In this document: positions 1 to 6,067 of the stretch, one piece after another
Layout of the letters: each line of letters starts with the position of its first letter
How positions within the stretch are numbered: position 1 is the stretch's first letter
Assembly (NCBI GenBank): GCA_903885855.1
Contig: CAISKG010000099.1
Coordinates: 1 to 7,072, forward strand
Direction: 5' to 3'
DNA length: 7,072 nt
From: an uncultured Planctomycetaceae bacterium
GTDB taxonomy: Bacteria > Planctomycetota > Planctomycetia > Pirellulales > UBA1268
Position numbers and translations under genes: made by a program
Notes under the pieces: model-generated
Database searches by the model: none
What the model was told of the DNA's origin: nothing
The model's input: the letters and a program-made list of their open reading frames with translations, nothing else

Positions 1-561
1 ACCGCCCCCGCCGGCACCGCCCCCGGGGCCTCCCCCGCCGGGCCCGCCGCCGGGAGGACCGCCGCCAGGGCCGCCCCGGCCGCCGCCGAAACCGCCGGCG
101 GCCATCATCGCCTTCTGCATCATCTGCTGGCTCTTGATCTGCTGATCGAGCACCTTGTCGCGATCCGCCGGCTTGGCGGAGAAGAAGGCGTTCATGTTGG
201 CCTTCTGCGCGGCCATCATGCCGCCGCGCATCATGCCCCGGAAGGCCTCTCCACGGAGGTCGTCGGGCAGTTCATTCGCCTTCTTGAAGACGTTCACCAT
301 CGACTCCGCGAACACCTTCGCCTCGGCGTCGTTCTGCGGGCCGCCGGAGGCCATCTGCTTTTGGAGGTCCTGCGCCATGCGCTGCACCTCGACGACCCGC
401 GCGTCGGCCCGCCGCCCGAACAGCCCCATGCCCCAGGCCGTGCCCACTCCCAGGAGCAGGAGGAAGAAGCCGCCGGCGCCGATCCACAGGCCGGCCGAGC
501 CCTTCTTCTTCGTCTCCTCGGGGGGAACGTACTTCGAACGGCGAAATTGGGGACTGGCCAT
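1..561 (-). CDS. Single-pass membrane protein with Gly/Pro-rich tail, 3' end beyond window
   Basis: I do not recognise a named family. The reading frame opens at an ATG at 561 and runs off position 1 without a stop, giving 187 visible residues. The order is: a short basic N-terminus (RRSKYVPPEETKKK, residues 7-20); one strongly hydrophobic segment at about 24-48; a charged, Met- and Gln-rich, probably helical region (about 52-155) with MMRGGMM and QQMMQKAMMAA stretches; then from about 156 a tail almost entirely Gly and Pro with one Arg. The positive charges before the membrane segment favour the N-terminus inside and the bulk outside. The ATG is the only ordinary start codon after the in-frame TGA that ends the preceding gene, so the start is firm although no good Shine-Dalgarno precedes it. 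It follows the DUF1559 gene by 48 bp on the same strand and is probably co-transcribed. A role in the envelope or with the pilin-like neighbour is inference only. Confidence 0.8.
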   Translation of the reverse strand, partial: MASPQFRRSKYVPPEETKKKGSAGLWIGAGGFFLLLLGVGTAWGMGLFGRRADARVVEVQRMAQDLQKQMASGGPQNDAEAKVFAESMVNVFKKANELPDDLRGEAFRGMMRGGMMAAQKANMNAFFSAKPADRDKVLDQQIKSQQMMQKAMMAAGGFGGGRGGPGGGPPGGGPGGGGPGGGAGGGG

Positions 562-609
562 GGCGCGTGGTCTCGAGGGAGGACGGATCGGGGGGCGAAG
601 CGGGCAGGG

Positions 610-1341
610 TCAGAGATTCTCGACGTGGCCGTCGAGGTAGAGGAAGTTGCGGGCCCCTTCCTGCGGCGGCGGACGATTCGGATCGGGATCGTTGAAGTCG
701 CTCTCGTCGGAGCTGAAGAAGGCCCCCAGACCGCCGCCGTGGAAGGCCTCGAACTCGTAGGTGATCCACAGCTTGGAGGTCGCCCCCTGCGTGCCGGAAC
801 GGCTGGCCAGCGCCTCCTCGCGCGTCTTGTTGGCCAGCCGACGCTGCGGGTACTCGTAGCTCAAGCCCTCGTAGGGGAGCGTCTTGTACTCGTCGGGGGC
901 GTCGGCCGGGATCGAGCGGCCGATGGCGGCGAGGCTCTGATTGAGCTTCTCCATCGCCTGGGTGTTCTTCTGGAAGTAGTAGACGTCGGAGGGGCACTTG
1001 AAGATGTTGCGGTTGTCCTCGCAGTAGGGACCGAGGACCTTGGCCAGGCTGGGCTTGATCGGCCGGGTGGGGGTGAAGAAGAGCAGCTCCTCGCTGGGGA
1101 GGATCGCCGCGTCCGGGAACTTCCCCCGCGACTTGCGGTCGAGGAACATCGTCATCGCCAGGCCGACGTTCTTGAGGTTCGACTTGCACTCCGTGCGCCG
1201 GGCGGCCTCGCGGGCGGACTGGACCGCCGGCAGGAGCATCCCGACGAGCATCCCGATGATCGAGATCACGACGAGCAACTCGACGAGCGTGAAGCCGCGC
1301 CGGCGGCGATCGAGCGATGCCGCGATGGGGGTGACCGACAT
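610..1341 (-). CDS. DUF1559 family protein with prepilin-type N-terminal signal
   Basis: This is a 243-residue pseudopilin-like protein of the DUF1559 family, which is abundant in Planctomycetes and has no established biochemical role. A basic leader (RRRR, 12-15) ends in G16, followed by FTLVE, the prepilin peptidase site with Glu at +5. A hydrophobic helix follows (about 17-40), then the family-typical AREAARR and C52-KSNLKN region. A CPSD motif lies at 116-119, with C107 nearby as a possible disulfide partner. The C-terminus is NFLYLDGHVENL. In the usual H-X9-DG signature, a His stands ten residues before the Asp of DG (D237); here that position is Gln227, and the nearest His upstream is H201 in FHGGG. 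The protein is somewhat shorter than the roughly 300 residues common in the family. The ATG at 1341 was chosen because GGAGGA lies 9 bases upstream and the family N-terminus starts there; the frame stays open to 1704 but encodes low-complexity sequence. The mature protein should be anchored in the cytoplasmic membrane and face outward. Confidence 0.9.
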   Translation of the reverse strand: MSVTPIAASLDRRRRGFTLVELLVVISIIGMLVGMLLPAVQSAREAARRTECKSNLKNVGLAMTMFLDRKSRGKFPDAAILPSEELLFFTPTRPIKPSLAKVLGPYCEDNRNIFKCPSDVYYFQKNTQAMEKLNQSLAAIGRSIPADAPDEYKTLPYEGLSYEYPQRRLANKTREEALASRSGTQGATSKLWITYEFEAFHGGGLGAFFSSDESDFNDPDPNRPPPQEGARNFLYLDGHVENL

Positions 1342-1350
1342 GGTTCTCGT

Positions 1351-1356
1351 TCCTCC
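1351..1356 (-). promoter_or_regulatory. Ribosome binding site of the DUF1559 gene
   Basis: GGAGGA on the minus strand, 9 bases before the ATG at 1341. It settles the start against in-frame alternatives further upstream. Confidence 0.75.
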
Positions 1357-1380
1357 GGAAGTCTCGAACGCTCCGACACA

Positions 1381-1400
1381 CCGATGCACACCGATGCACA
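1381..1400. repeat. Two tandem copies of a 10-bp unit
   Basis: CCGATGCACA occurs twice in direct succession and is followed by a degenerate third copy (CCGTCGCACC, 1401-1410). It lies upstream of the DUF1559 start, in what would be its leader or promoter region. It could be an operator or simple slippage; nothing else marks it. Confidence 0.6.
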
Positions 1401-1462
1401 CCGTCGCACCGGATCGGACCGCACCGCGGGCGACCGGGGCCGCCCCTCGGAATCGTCCCATC

Positions 1463-1505
1463 CTTCCGGCCGGGCCGGAAGACGGGCCCAGCGGAGCTGC
1501 TGGGC
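1463..1505. repeat. Two adjacent inverted repeats (hairpins)
   Basis: The first is CTTCCGGCC-G-GGCCGGAAG (1463-1481), a perfect 9-bp inverted repeat around a single base. The second, five... four bases further on, is GCCCAGC (1486-1492) and GCTGGGC (1499-1505), a 7-bp stem with the loop GGAGCT. Both lie 120-165 bases upstream of the DUF1559 start, so they could form tandem stem-loops in a leader RNA, or the first could be a dyad operator. There is no T-tract, so a classical intrinsic terminator is unlikely. High GC content makes chance palindromes more common. Confidence 0.5.
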
Positions 1506-1833
1506 GGCCGTGGGGACCGCTCCCGCCCGGGGATGGGTGGGGTCGGCGGGCCGATTGTGCCGCCGCAACTCCCTGGGGAAAACCGGAGATGCGACGAAAA
1601 TGAAACGGTCGAGCGGGAGGAAAGATGCGGCCGGGGCATCGCTGGGGGGGCTGGCGTGGCGGGCCGATACCTGGAAAGAGGCCGACGGATTCCGCGCAAT
1701 CCAAGGCCAGGCAGTGAGTTAGGACGTGACGACTCGGCGGACCATGGGGGTCCGGTCAAGGACGGGCCGCGGGCAACCCGGGCGGACGGGGAAAACCCTG
1801 ACGAGGCCCCGGAGCGAGGGATCGACGGGCGCT

Positions 1834-2814
1834 ATGGCGATCGGTGAGGGACGAGGCGACGCGGTCGACGCGGAGGGGGATCCCCTCCCCCGGGTTCGCG
1901 CTCCCGCCGATGGCGCCGCACCGATCGGGCCGCCGCTCCCCGCCCGGCCCCGGGCCACCGACGCCGTGGCGATCCCTCCGGGCGCCCCCGCCCGGGCGAC
2001 CGCGACTTTCCGCAACGCCGAGGCCGAGCGCCTCGGCCGCGAGCTGGAGGCCCTCAAGCGACGCCACGAGGCGGAGGTGACGGCGCTGCGCCGCGAGATC
2101 CTCGAGGCCCGCAAGGGGGCGACCCTCGGCGAGCTCCTCGGCACCACGACGCACGAGTTCAACAACGCCCTGACGACGATCCTCAACTACGCCAAGCTCG
2201 GCCTCCGCCACCGCGACGCCGCGACGCGCGACAAGGCGCTCGAGCGCATCCTCTCGGCGGGGACCCGCGCCGCGCGGATCACGGCGAGCGTCCTGGGCAT
2301 GGCGCGGCGCGGCACGGCCCGGATGGAGCCCGTCCGCCTCGACGCCCTCGTCGAGGAGGCGCTGGTGCTCCTGGAACGCGAGATGACGAAGTACCGCGTC
2401 CAGGTTGAGCGCGAGTACGCGCCGGTGCCGCGCGTGACGGCGAACCCGGGGCAGTTGCAGCAGGTGTTCATGAACCTGCTGGTCAACGCCCGCCAGGCGA
2501 TGCCCCAGGGGGGGCGTCTCATCCTCCGCCTCGCCCACGATCCCGTCGCCGGGTTCGTCGATCTCACCGTGCGGGACACCGGCTGCGGCATGACGCCGGA
2601 GGTGATGCGGAGGATGTTCGAGCCCCATTTCTCCACCAAGCAGGGCCCCGACGAGACCGGCAAGGGGGGCTCGGGGCTCGGGCTGTCCGCCTGCCGGGAG
2701 ATCGTGGAGACCCACCGGGGCAGGATCCGGGTGGAGAGCGCCCCGGGGCGTGGCACGGCGGTCACGATCCGCCTTCCGGCGGCCGACGCGGCGGCGCCGG
2801 CCGGCGCCGCCTGA
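1834..2814 (+). CDS. Cytoplasmic sensor histidine kinase, NtrB-like
   Basis: This 326-residue two-component kinase would autophosphorylate a His and pass the phosphate to a response regulator, none of which is in view. Residues 1-58 are Ala/Pro/Arg-rich and probably disordered. A charged heptad-like stretch at about 59-95 (RLGRELEALKRRHEAEVTAL) is probably a coiled coil leading into the dimerisation domain. The H box is T-H107-EFNN; the N box is NLLVNARQ (N214, N218); the G1 box is DTGCGM (248-253); the F box is FEPHFSTK (262-269); the G2 box is GKGGSGLGLS (276-285). All catalytic boxes look intact. There is no membrane segment and no recognisable PAS, GAF or HAMP domain, so the signal is probably cytoplasmic or supplied by a partner. 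The start is uncertain: GTG at 1726 and ATG at 1744 are in frame, but the added residues are basic low-complexity sequence, so the ATG at 1834 is preferred despite only a weak purine-rich GAGGG 13 bases upstream. Confidence 0.88.
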   Translation: MAIGEGRGDAVDAEGDPLPRVRAPADGAAPIGPPLPARPRATDAVAIPPGAPARATATFRNAEAERLGRELEALKRRHEAEVTALRREILEARKGATLGELLGTTTHEFNNALTTILNYAKLGLRHRDAATRDKALERILSAGTRAARITASVLGMARRGTARMEPVRLDALVEEALVLLEREMTKYRVQVEREYAPVPRVTANPGQLQQVFMNLLVNARQAMPQGGRLILRLAHDPVAGFVDLTVRDTGCGMTPEVMRRMFEPHFSTKQGPDETGKGGSGLGLSACREIVETHRGRIRVESAPGRGTAVTIRLPAADAAAPAGAA

Positions 2815-2848
2815 CGCGCCCCCGGACACGCCGCCGCCGGCGTCGCGC

Positions 2849-2862
2849 GCCCATTCGTGGGC
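2849..2862 (+). terminator. Short TTCG-loop hairpin after the kinase gene
   Basis: GCCCA-TTCG-TGGGC is a perfect 5-bp stem closed by a UUCG tetraloop, starting 34 bases after the kinase stop. UUCG loops are unusually stable in RNA, though the closing pair here is A-U, not the optimal C-G. No U-tract follows, so it may attenuate or mark an RNA 3' end and not terminate fully. It is short enough to be chance. Confidence 0.3.
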
Positions 2863-2881
2863 CCGCGGCCGCACCCGCGCC

Positions 2882-2887
2882 TACAAT
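2882..2887 (+). promoter_or_regulatory. Possible -10 box (TACAAT) before the AAA+/VWA pair
   Basis: TACAAT differs from the sigma-70 consensus TATAAT at one base and stands out in a very GC-rich spacer, 29 bases before the ATG at 2917. No TTGACA-like hexamer is seen 16-18 bases upstream. If real, the pair has its own promoter, separate from the kinase. Confidence 0.35.
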
Positions 2888-2902
2888 TCCGGATCGTTCC
2901 CC

Positions 2903-2907
2903 GGAGG
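2903..2907 (+). promoter_or_regulatory. Ribosome binding site of the AAA+ ATPase gene
   Basis: GGAGG with 9 bases to the ATG at 2917. It favours this start over an in-frame start at 2857, whose extra 20 residues are Arg/Pro-rich. Confidence 0.75.
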
Positions 2908-2916
2908 CGCCCGCCG

Positions 2917-4347
2917 ATGCCCGAATCGCTCCCCCCGTCGCCGCGCACCCTCGCCGCCCTCCGCCAGAGCGGCTGGACCAGCCGCACCGTCAAGGAGGAG
3001 GTCCGCGCCAACTTCCTCCGTGCCCTCGCCGCCGGGGAGGAGCTGTTCCCGGGGATCATCGGCTACGACGACACCGTCATCCCGGAGATCGACATCGCCC
3101 TCATCGCCGGCCACGACATGCTCTTCCTCGGCGAGAAGGGGCAGGCCAAGAGCCGGCTGATGCGCCTTCTGGCCCGGTTCCTCGACGAGTGGGTGCCCTA
3201 CCTCGACGACCCCGCCATCCCCCTCCACGACGACCCCCTGCGGCCGATCACGTCGGCCGGGCGGCGCCTCGTCGCCGGGCGGGCCGAGGCGGAGGTGCCG
3301 ATCGCCTGGTGGCACCGCTCCGGCCGCTACGTCGAGCGGCTCGCCCCGGGGACGAAGTTCGCCGACATCATCGGCGAGATCGACCCGGCCAAGCTCGTCG
3401 GCGGCACGAGCATGGCCTCGGAGGAGGCGATCCACCTCGGCCTCATCCCGCGCATGCACCGGGCGATCTTCGCGATGAACGAGCTGCCCGAGCTCGACGA
3501 GCTCGTGCAGGTGGGGATGTTCAACGTCCTCGAGGAGCGCGACGTCCAGATCCGCGGCTACCCGGTCAAGTTCGACATCGACGTCATGCTCCTCTTCTCG
3601 GCCAACCCCTCCACCTACAACCGCTCCGGCAAGGTGATCCCGCAGCTCAAGGACCGGATCGGATCGGTGATCCACACCCACTACCCCCGCGAGCGCGCCC
3701 TCGGCATCCGGATGGTGGAGCAGGAGGCCGGCGTGGAGGCCGACGGCAGCTGGCCGGTGCTCGTGCCGCCGTTCATGAAGGAGGTGGTGGAGCAGATCAC
3801 GATCAGCGCGCGGGCGAGCAAGTACGTCGACCAGCAGTCGGGCGTCAGCGCCCGCTTCTCGATCGCCAACTACCGGACGATGGTCGCCAGCGCCCGCCAC
3901 CGCGCCGTGCGGCTGGGGGAGCGGCCGGCGGTGCCGCGGATCAGCGACCTCGGCCACCTCTACGCCTCGAGCCTCGGCAAGCTCGAGCTCGACCTGATGG
4001 GGAGCCACCAGCTCTCGGAGCGCCAGGTGCTCGACGCCATCATCGCCGAGGCGGTGGGGACGGTGTTCGGCGAGTACGTCGAGCGGCACTCGCTCGACGG
4101 GATCGCCAAGGTGTTCTCCGAGGGGATGAAGATCGAGGTCGGCGACGCCGTCCCCTCGGCCGACTACCGGCGGATCGTGTCGGACATCCCGGAATTGTGG
4201 GAGCGGGCCTTCGAGGTCAACGTCGCCGCCGACCCGGCCGTGCGTGCCAGCTGCATCGAATTCGTCCTCGCGGGGCTGTGGGCCTCGGAGCGCATCTCGC
4301 GGCTGCAGTCGCACGGGCGCACGATCTACGACACGCGGCGGAGGTAG
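2917..4347 (+). CDS. MoxR/Mg-chelatase-like AAA+ ATPase, partner of the VWA protein
   Basis: This 476-residue AAA+ ATPase belongs to the helix-2-insert group that includes MoxR, RavA and Mg-chelatase subunit I. Such proteins form ring oligomers and remodel or load cofactors into targets, usually with a VWA partner. Walker A is GEKGQAKS (72-79), with the Ala before Lys that is common in MoxR-type proteins. Walker B is IFAMNE (184-189), with Asn188 in place of the usual Asp before the catalytic Glu189. The following segment, LPELDELVQVGMFNVLEERD, is highly characteristic. Sensor 1 is FSANPSTYN (N230), a likely arginine finger is R247 in LKDRIG, and sensor 2 is probably R313 in GVSARFS. Residues about 340-476 form a helical C-terminal region of unknown role. 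There is no signal peptide or membrane segment, so it is cytoplasmic. From memory, Asn in Walker B recurs in this subfamily (INELPDL-type), so it may not mean inactivity. The VWA gene begins 3 bp after its stop. Confidence 0.9.
   Translation: MPESLPPSPRTLAALRQSGWTSRTVKEEVRANFLRALAAGEELFPGIIGYDDTVIPEIDIALIAGHDMLFLGEKGQAKSRLMRLLARFLDEWVPYLDDPAIPLHDDPLRPITSAGRRLVAGRAEAEVPIAWWHRSGRYVERLAPGTKFADIIGEIDPAKLVGGTSMASEEAIHLGLIPRMHRAIFAMNELPELDELVQVGMFNVLEERDVQIRGYPVKFDIDVMLLFSANPSTYNRSGKVIPQLKDRIGSVIHTHYPRERALGIRMVEQEAGVEADGSWPVLVPPFMKEVVEQITISARASKYVDQQSGVSARFSIANYRTMVASARHRAVRLGERPAVPRISDLGHLYASSLGKLELDLMGSHQLSERQVLDAIIAEAVGTVFGEYVERHSLDGIAKVFSEGMKIEVGDAVPSADYRRIVSDIPELWERAFEVNVAADPAVRASCIEFVLAGLWASERISRLQSHGRTIYDTRRR
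4340..4344 (+). promoter_or_regulatory. Ribosome binding site of the VWA gene, inside the ATPase gene end
   Basis: GGAGG lies within the last codons of the ATPase gene, directly before its TAG, and 6 bases before the ATG at 4351. This arrangement suggests translational coupling of the two genes. Confidence 0.75.
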
Positions 4348-4350
4348 CCG

Positions 4351-6051
4351 ATGCCCGCCCGCGACGACCTCGGTGGCATCGTCCACTCCTACCAGAAGTA
4401 CGACCCGGCCCGGATCCCGCCGCCGCGGCCGCCGGAGACCGACCTCGTCTCGCCGGCGATGGAGCACCTCCTCGAGTTCGGCGACATCGACGAGCTCACG
4501 CCCGAGCAGCTCGCCGAGGCGGTGACCCTCGACCCGGAGCAGATCCGCGGCCTCGGCCCCTCGATCGCGTCGCTGCGCCGGATCCTCGAGGCGCGGAAGC
4601 GGCGCCTCCTCGAGCGTTACGACGCCGCGGCGGCGCGGAAGCGCGCCCGGCAGGGTTTCCGGGACGCAGCGGCGCGGGTCCGGCCCCCCGCGGAGCACCG
4701 CGACGCCTTCTCCCGCGCGGTGCGCGAGGAGCAGCTGCGGCTGCTCGAGCGGCTCTGGTACCGGCAGGACGACGACCAGAGCCGGTTCGCCGCCGAGCTC
4801 GTCGGCCTCGTCGACCGCCTCGGCGGCGTCTACGAGATCGACGAGATGGCGGCCCGCTGGAACTTCACCGGCCGGGAGGTGCCCGACGTCGCCCGGGCGC
4901 TCGAGGTCAAGGCGGAGCTCGAGGAGATCGACCGCCTCCTCGCGCAGCTCGAGGAGGCGCAGAAGAACGGCCGCGTCGCGATCATCGACATGGAGGCCCT
5001 GGCCCGCTACGCCGAGAGCGGCGAACTCGACGAGCTCGCCCGGCTCCGGGCCCAGGTCGAGGATCTCGTGGAGCGGATGGCGGCCGAGCAGGGGCTCGAG
5101 CGCGGGAAGAAGGGCTTCGAGCTCACCCCCAAGGCCCTGCGCCTCTTCCAGGGCAAGCTCCTGGAGCGGATCTTCGCCGATCTCGCCCCCTCGCGGTCCG
5201 GCCGCCATGCCGCCGACGTCGCCGGCGAGGGGGCGGTGGAATGCGTCCCCACGCGTGCCTGGGAATTCGGCGACTCCGTCGCCCATCTCGACGTCCCGGG
5301 GTCGATCGTCAACGCCCTGGTGCGCCAGGGGGGCGAGCGGCCCCTCCGCCTCCGCCCGGCCGATCTCGAGATCCACGCCACGCGCAACAGCCCCAAGTGC
5401 GCCACCAGCGTGATCCTCGACATGAGCGGATCGATGCGCCACGGCCGCCTCCACGTGGCGGTGAAGAAGATGGCGCTGGCCCTGCAGGGGATCGTGCAGC
5501 GCGAGTTCCCCGGCGACCGGCTCGACTTCCTCGAGATGGCGTCGTTCGCCACGCCGGTGGCGCCGGGCGACCTCGTCCGGCTCATGCCCAAGCCGGTGAC
5601 GATCTTCGACCCCGTCGTCCACCTCCGCGCCGACATGTCGAATCCCGACATCACCCCGGCCGACATCCCCCCCCACTTCACCAACATCCAGCACGCCCTC
5701 TGCCTGGCACGGCGCCGCCTGGCCCGCGCCGACACCCCCAATCGGCAGGCCATCGTGATCACCGACGGCCTCCCCACGGCGCACTTCGAGGGGAGCCACC
5801 TGCACCTCCGCTATCCGCCCCACCGCAGCACCGAGCAGGCGACGCTCCGCGAGGTCGAGGCCTGCCGGCGCGACGGGATCGTGGTCAACGTCTTCCTCCT
5901 CTCCGGCTGGTCGCAGTCGAGCGAGGACATCCAATTCGCCTACCGCCTGGCCCGCGCCGCCCGGGGCCGCGTGTTCTTCACGTCGGGCCGGGATCTGGAT
6001 CGGTTCGTGGTCTGGGACTACGTCGCCCGGCGCCGCTCGATCATCGGCTGA
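4351..6051 (+). CDS. VWA (von Willebrand factor A) domain protein, MoxR partner
   Basis: This 566-residue protein has a C-terminal VWA domain with a complete metal-ion-dependent adhesion site: D357-M-S359-G-S361, T444 in HFTN, and D472 in VITDGLPTAH. Such domains bind a divalent metal and, through it, a ligand or partner protein. The N-terminal 340 residues are mostly helical and charged. They include a Pro-rich stretch (PPPRPP, 23-28), a basic helix (about 75-110), a likely coiled coil (about 182-245, AELEEIDRLLAQLEEAQ), an FELTPKALR segment (256-264) and WEFGDSV (304-310). The segment order matches a family I recall from actinobacteria, Chloroflexi and others, found beside the same type of AAA+ protein, with unknown function. 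No signal peptide or membrane segment is seen, so it should be cytoplasmic, unlike the membrane-anchored VWA proteins of Bacteroidetes aerotolerance operons. It resembles Mg-chelatase subunit D in role (VWA partner of an AAA+ ring) but has no AAA domain of its own. Its stop lies 12 bp from that of the convergent gene. Confidence 0.9.
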   Translation: MPARDDLGGIVHSYQKYDPARIPPPRPPETDLVSPAMEHLLEFGDIDELTPEQLAEAVTLDPEQIRGLGPSIASLRRILEARKRRLLERYDAAAARKRARQGFRDAAARVRPPAEHRDAFSRAVREEQLRLLERLWYRQDDDQSRFAAELVGLVDRLGGVYEIDEMAARWNFTGREVPDVARALEVKAELEEIDRLLAQLEEAQKNGRVAIIDMEALARYAESGELDELARLRAQVEDLVERMAAEQGLERGKKGFELTPKALRLFQGKLLERIFADLAPSRSGRHAADVAGEGAVECVPTRAWEFGDSVAHLDVPGSIVNALVRQGGERPLRLRPADLEIHATRNSPKCATSVILDMSGSMRHGRLHVAVKKMALALQGIVQREFPGDRLDFLEMASFATPVAPGDLVRLMPKPVTIFDPVVHLRADMSNPDITPADIPPHFTNIQHALCLARRRLARADTPNRQAIVITDGLPTAHFEGSHLHLRYPPHRSTEQATLREVEACRRDGIVVNVFLLSGWSQSSEDIQFAYRLARAARGRVFFTSGRDLDRFVVWDYVARRRSIIG

Positions 6052-6067
6052 GCCGGCCCGCGCTCAG
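6048..6067. terminator. Inverted repeat containing both convergent stop codons
   Basis: CTGAGC (6048-6053) and GCTCAG (6062-6067) form a perfect 6-bp inverted repeat with an 8-base GC-rich loop. The VWA stop (TGA, 6049-6051) and the stop of the minus-strand gene (TCA on the plus strand, 6064-6066) lie in opposite arms. It could act as a weak bidirectional terminator, but there is no T-tract on either side, and facing TGA stops contribute part of the symmetry. Confidence 0.35.

Larger units (their letters stand above)
1342..1833. other. Divergent intergenic region, about 490 bp
   Basis: I see no convincing gene here. Frames are open only because the DNA is GC-rich, and their translations are Arg/Pro/Gly low-complexity sequence. 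Contents are: a 10-bp tandem repeat (1381-1400); two adjacent hairpins (1463-1505); a patch less GC-rich than its surroundings (about 1575-1612) containing A and T runs; and a small inverted repeat, GGATT N6 AATCC, at 1687-1702. On the minus strand a CACAAT box (1554-1559) weakly resembles a -10 element for the DUF1559 gene, but no -35 element stands out. The region separates divergent genes, so promoters for both directions should lie here. The part from 1726 would be coding if the kinase used an upstream start. Confidence 0.6.

Noticed and set aside
1..110. GC-rich repetitive DNA that could be taken for a minisatellite
   Set aside because: It is explained as Gly and Pro codons of the tail of the minus-strand membrane protein, with no exact repeat unit.
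1342..1704. N-terminal extension of the DUF1559 protein by 121 residues to a Met at 1704
   Set aside because: The prepilin signal should be near the N-terminus, a good GGAGGA precedes the ATG at 1341, and the extension is low-complexity and includes the tandem repeat and hairpins.
272..1759. Long open frames on both strands across the DUF1559 gene and its upstream region
   Set aside because: Only the frame containing the prepilin signal, CPSD and DGH motifs reads as protein. The others lack motifs and are rich in Arg, Pro and Gly.
1726..1833. Kinase start at GTG 1726 or ATG 1744
   Set aside because: The added residues are a basic Arg/Gly/Thr-rich stretch without domain features, and neither start has a properly spaced ribosome binding site. 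It remains possible.
2881..5934. A stop-free frame of about 1000 codons on the minus strand opposite the AAA+/VWA genes
   Set aside because: It mirrors the strong codon bias of the plus-strand genes. Its translation is repetitive in Arg, Glu, Val, Leu, Asp and His with no recognisable motif, whereas the plus strand has full AAA+ and VWA signatures.
2917..6051. Magnesium chelatase (ChlI/ChlD) for bacteriochlorophyll or cobalt chelatase for cobalamin
   Set aside because: The VWA protein lacks the AAA domain of ChlD, the ATPase has a different Walker B region, and no tetrapyrrole genes are nearby. The resemblance is at superfamily level only.
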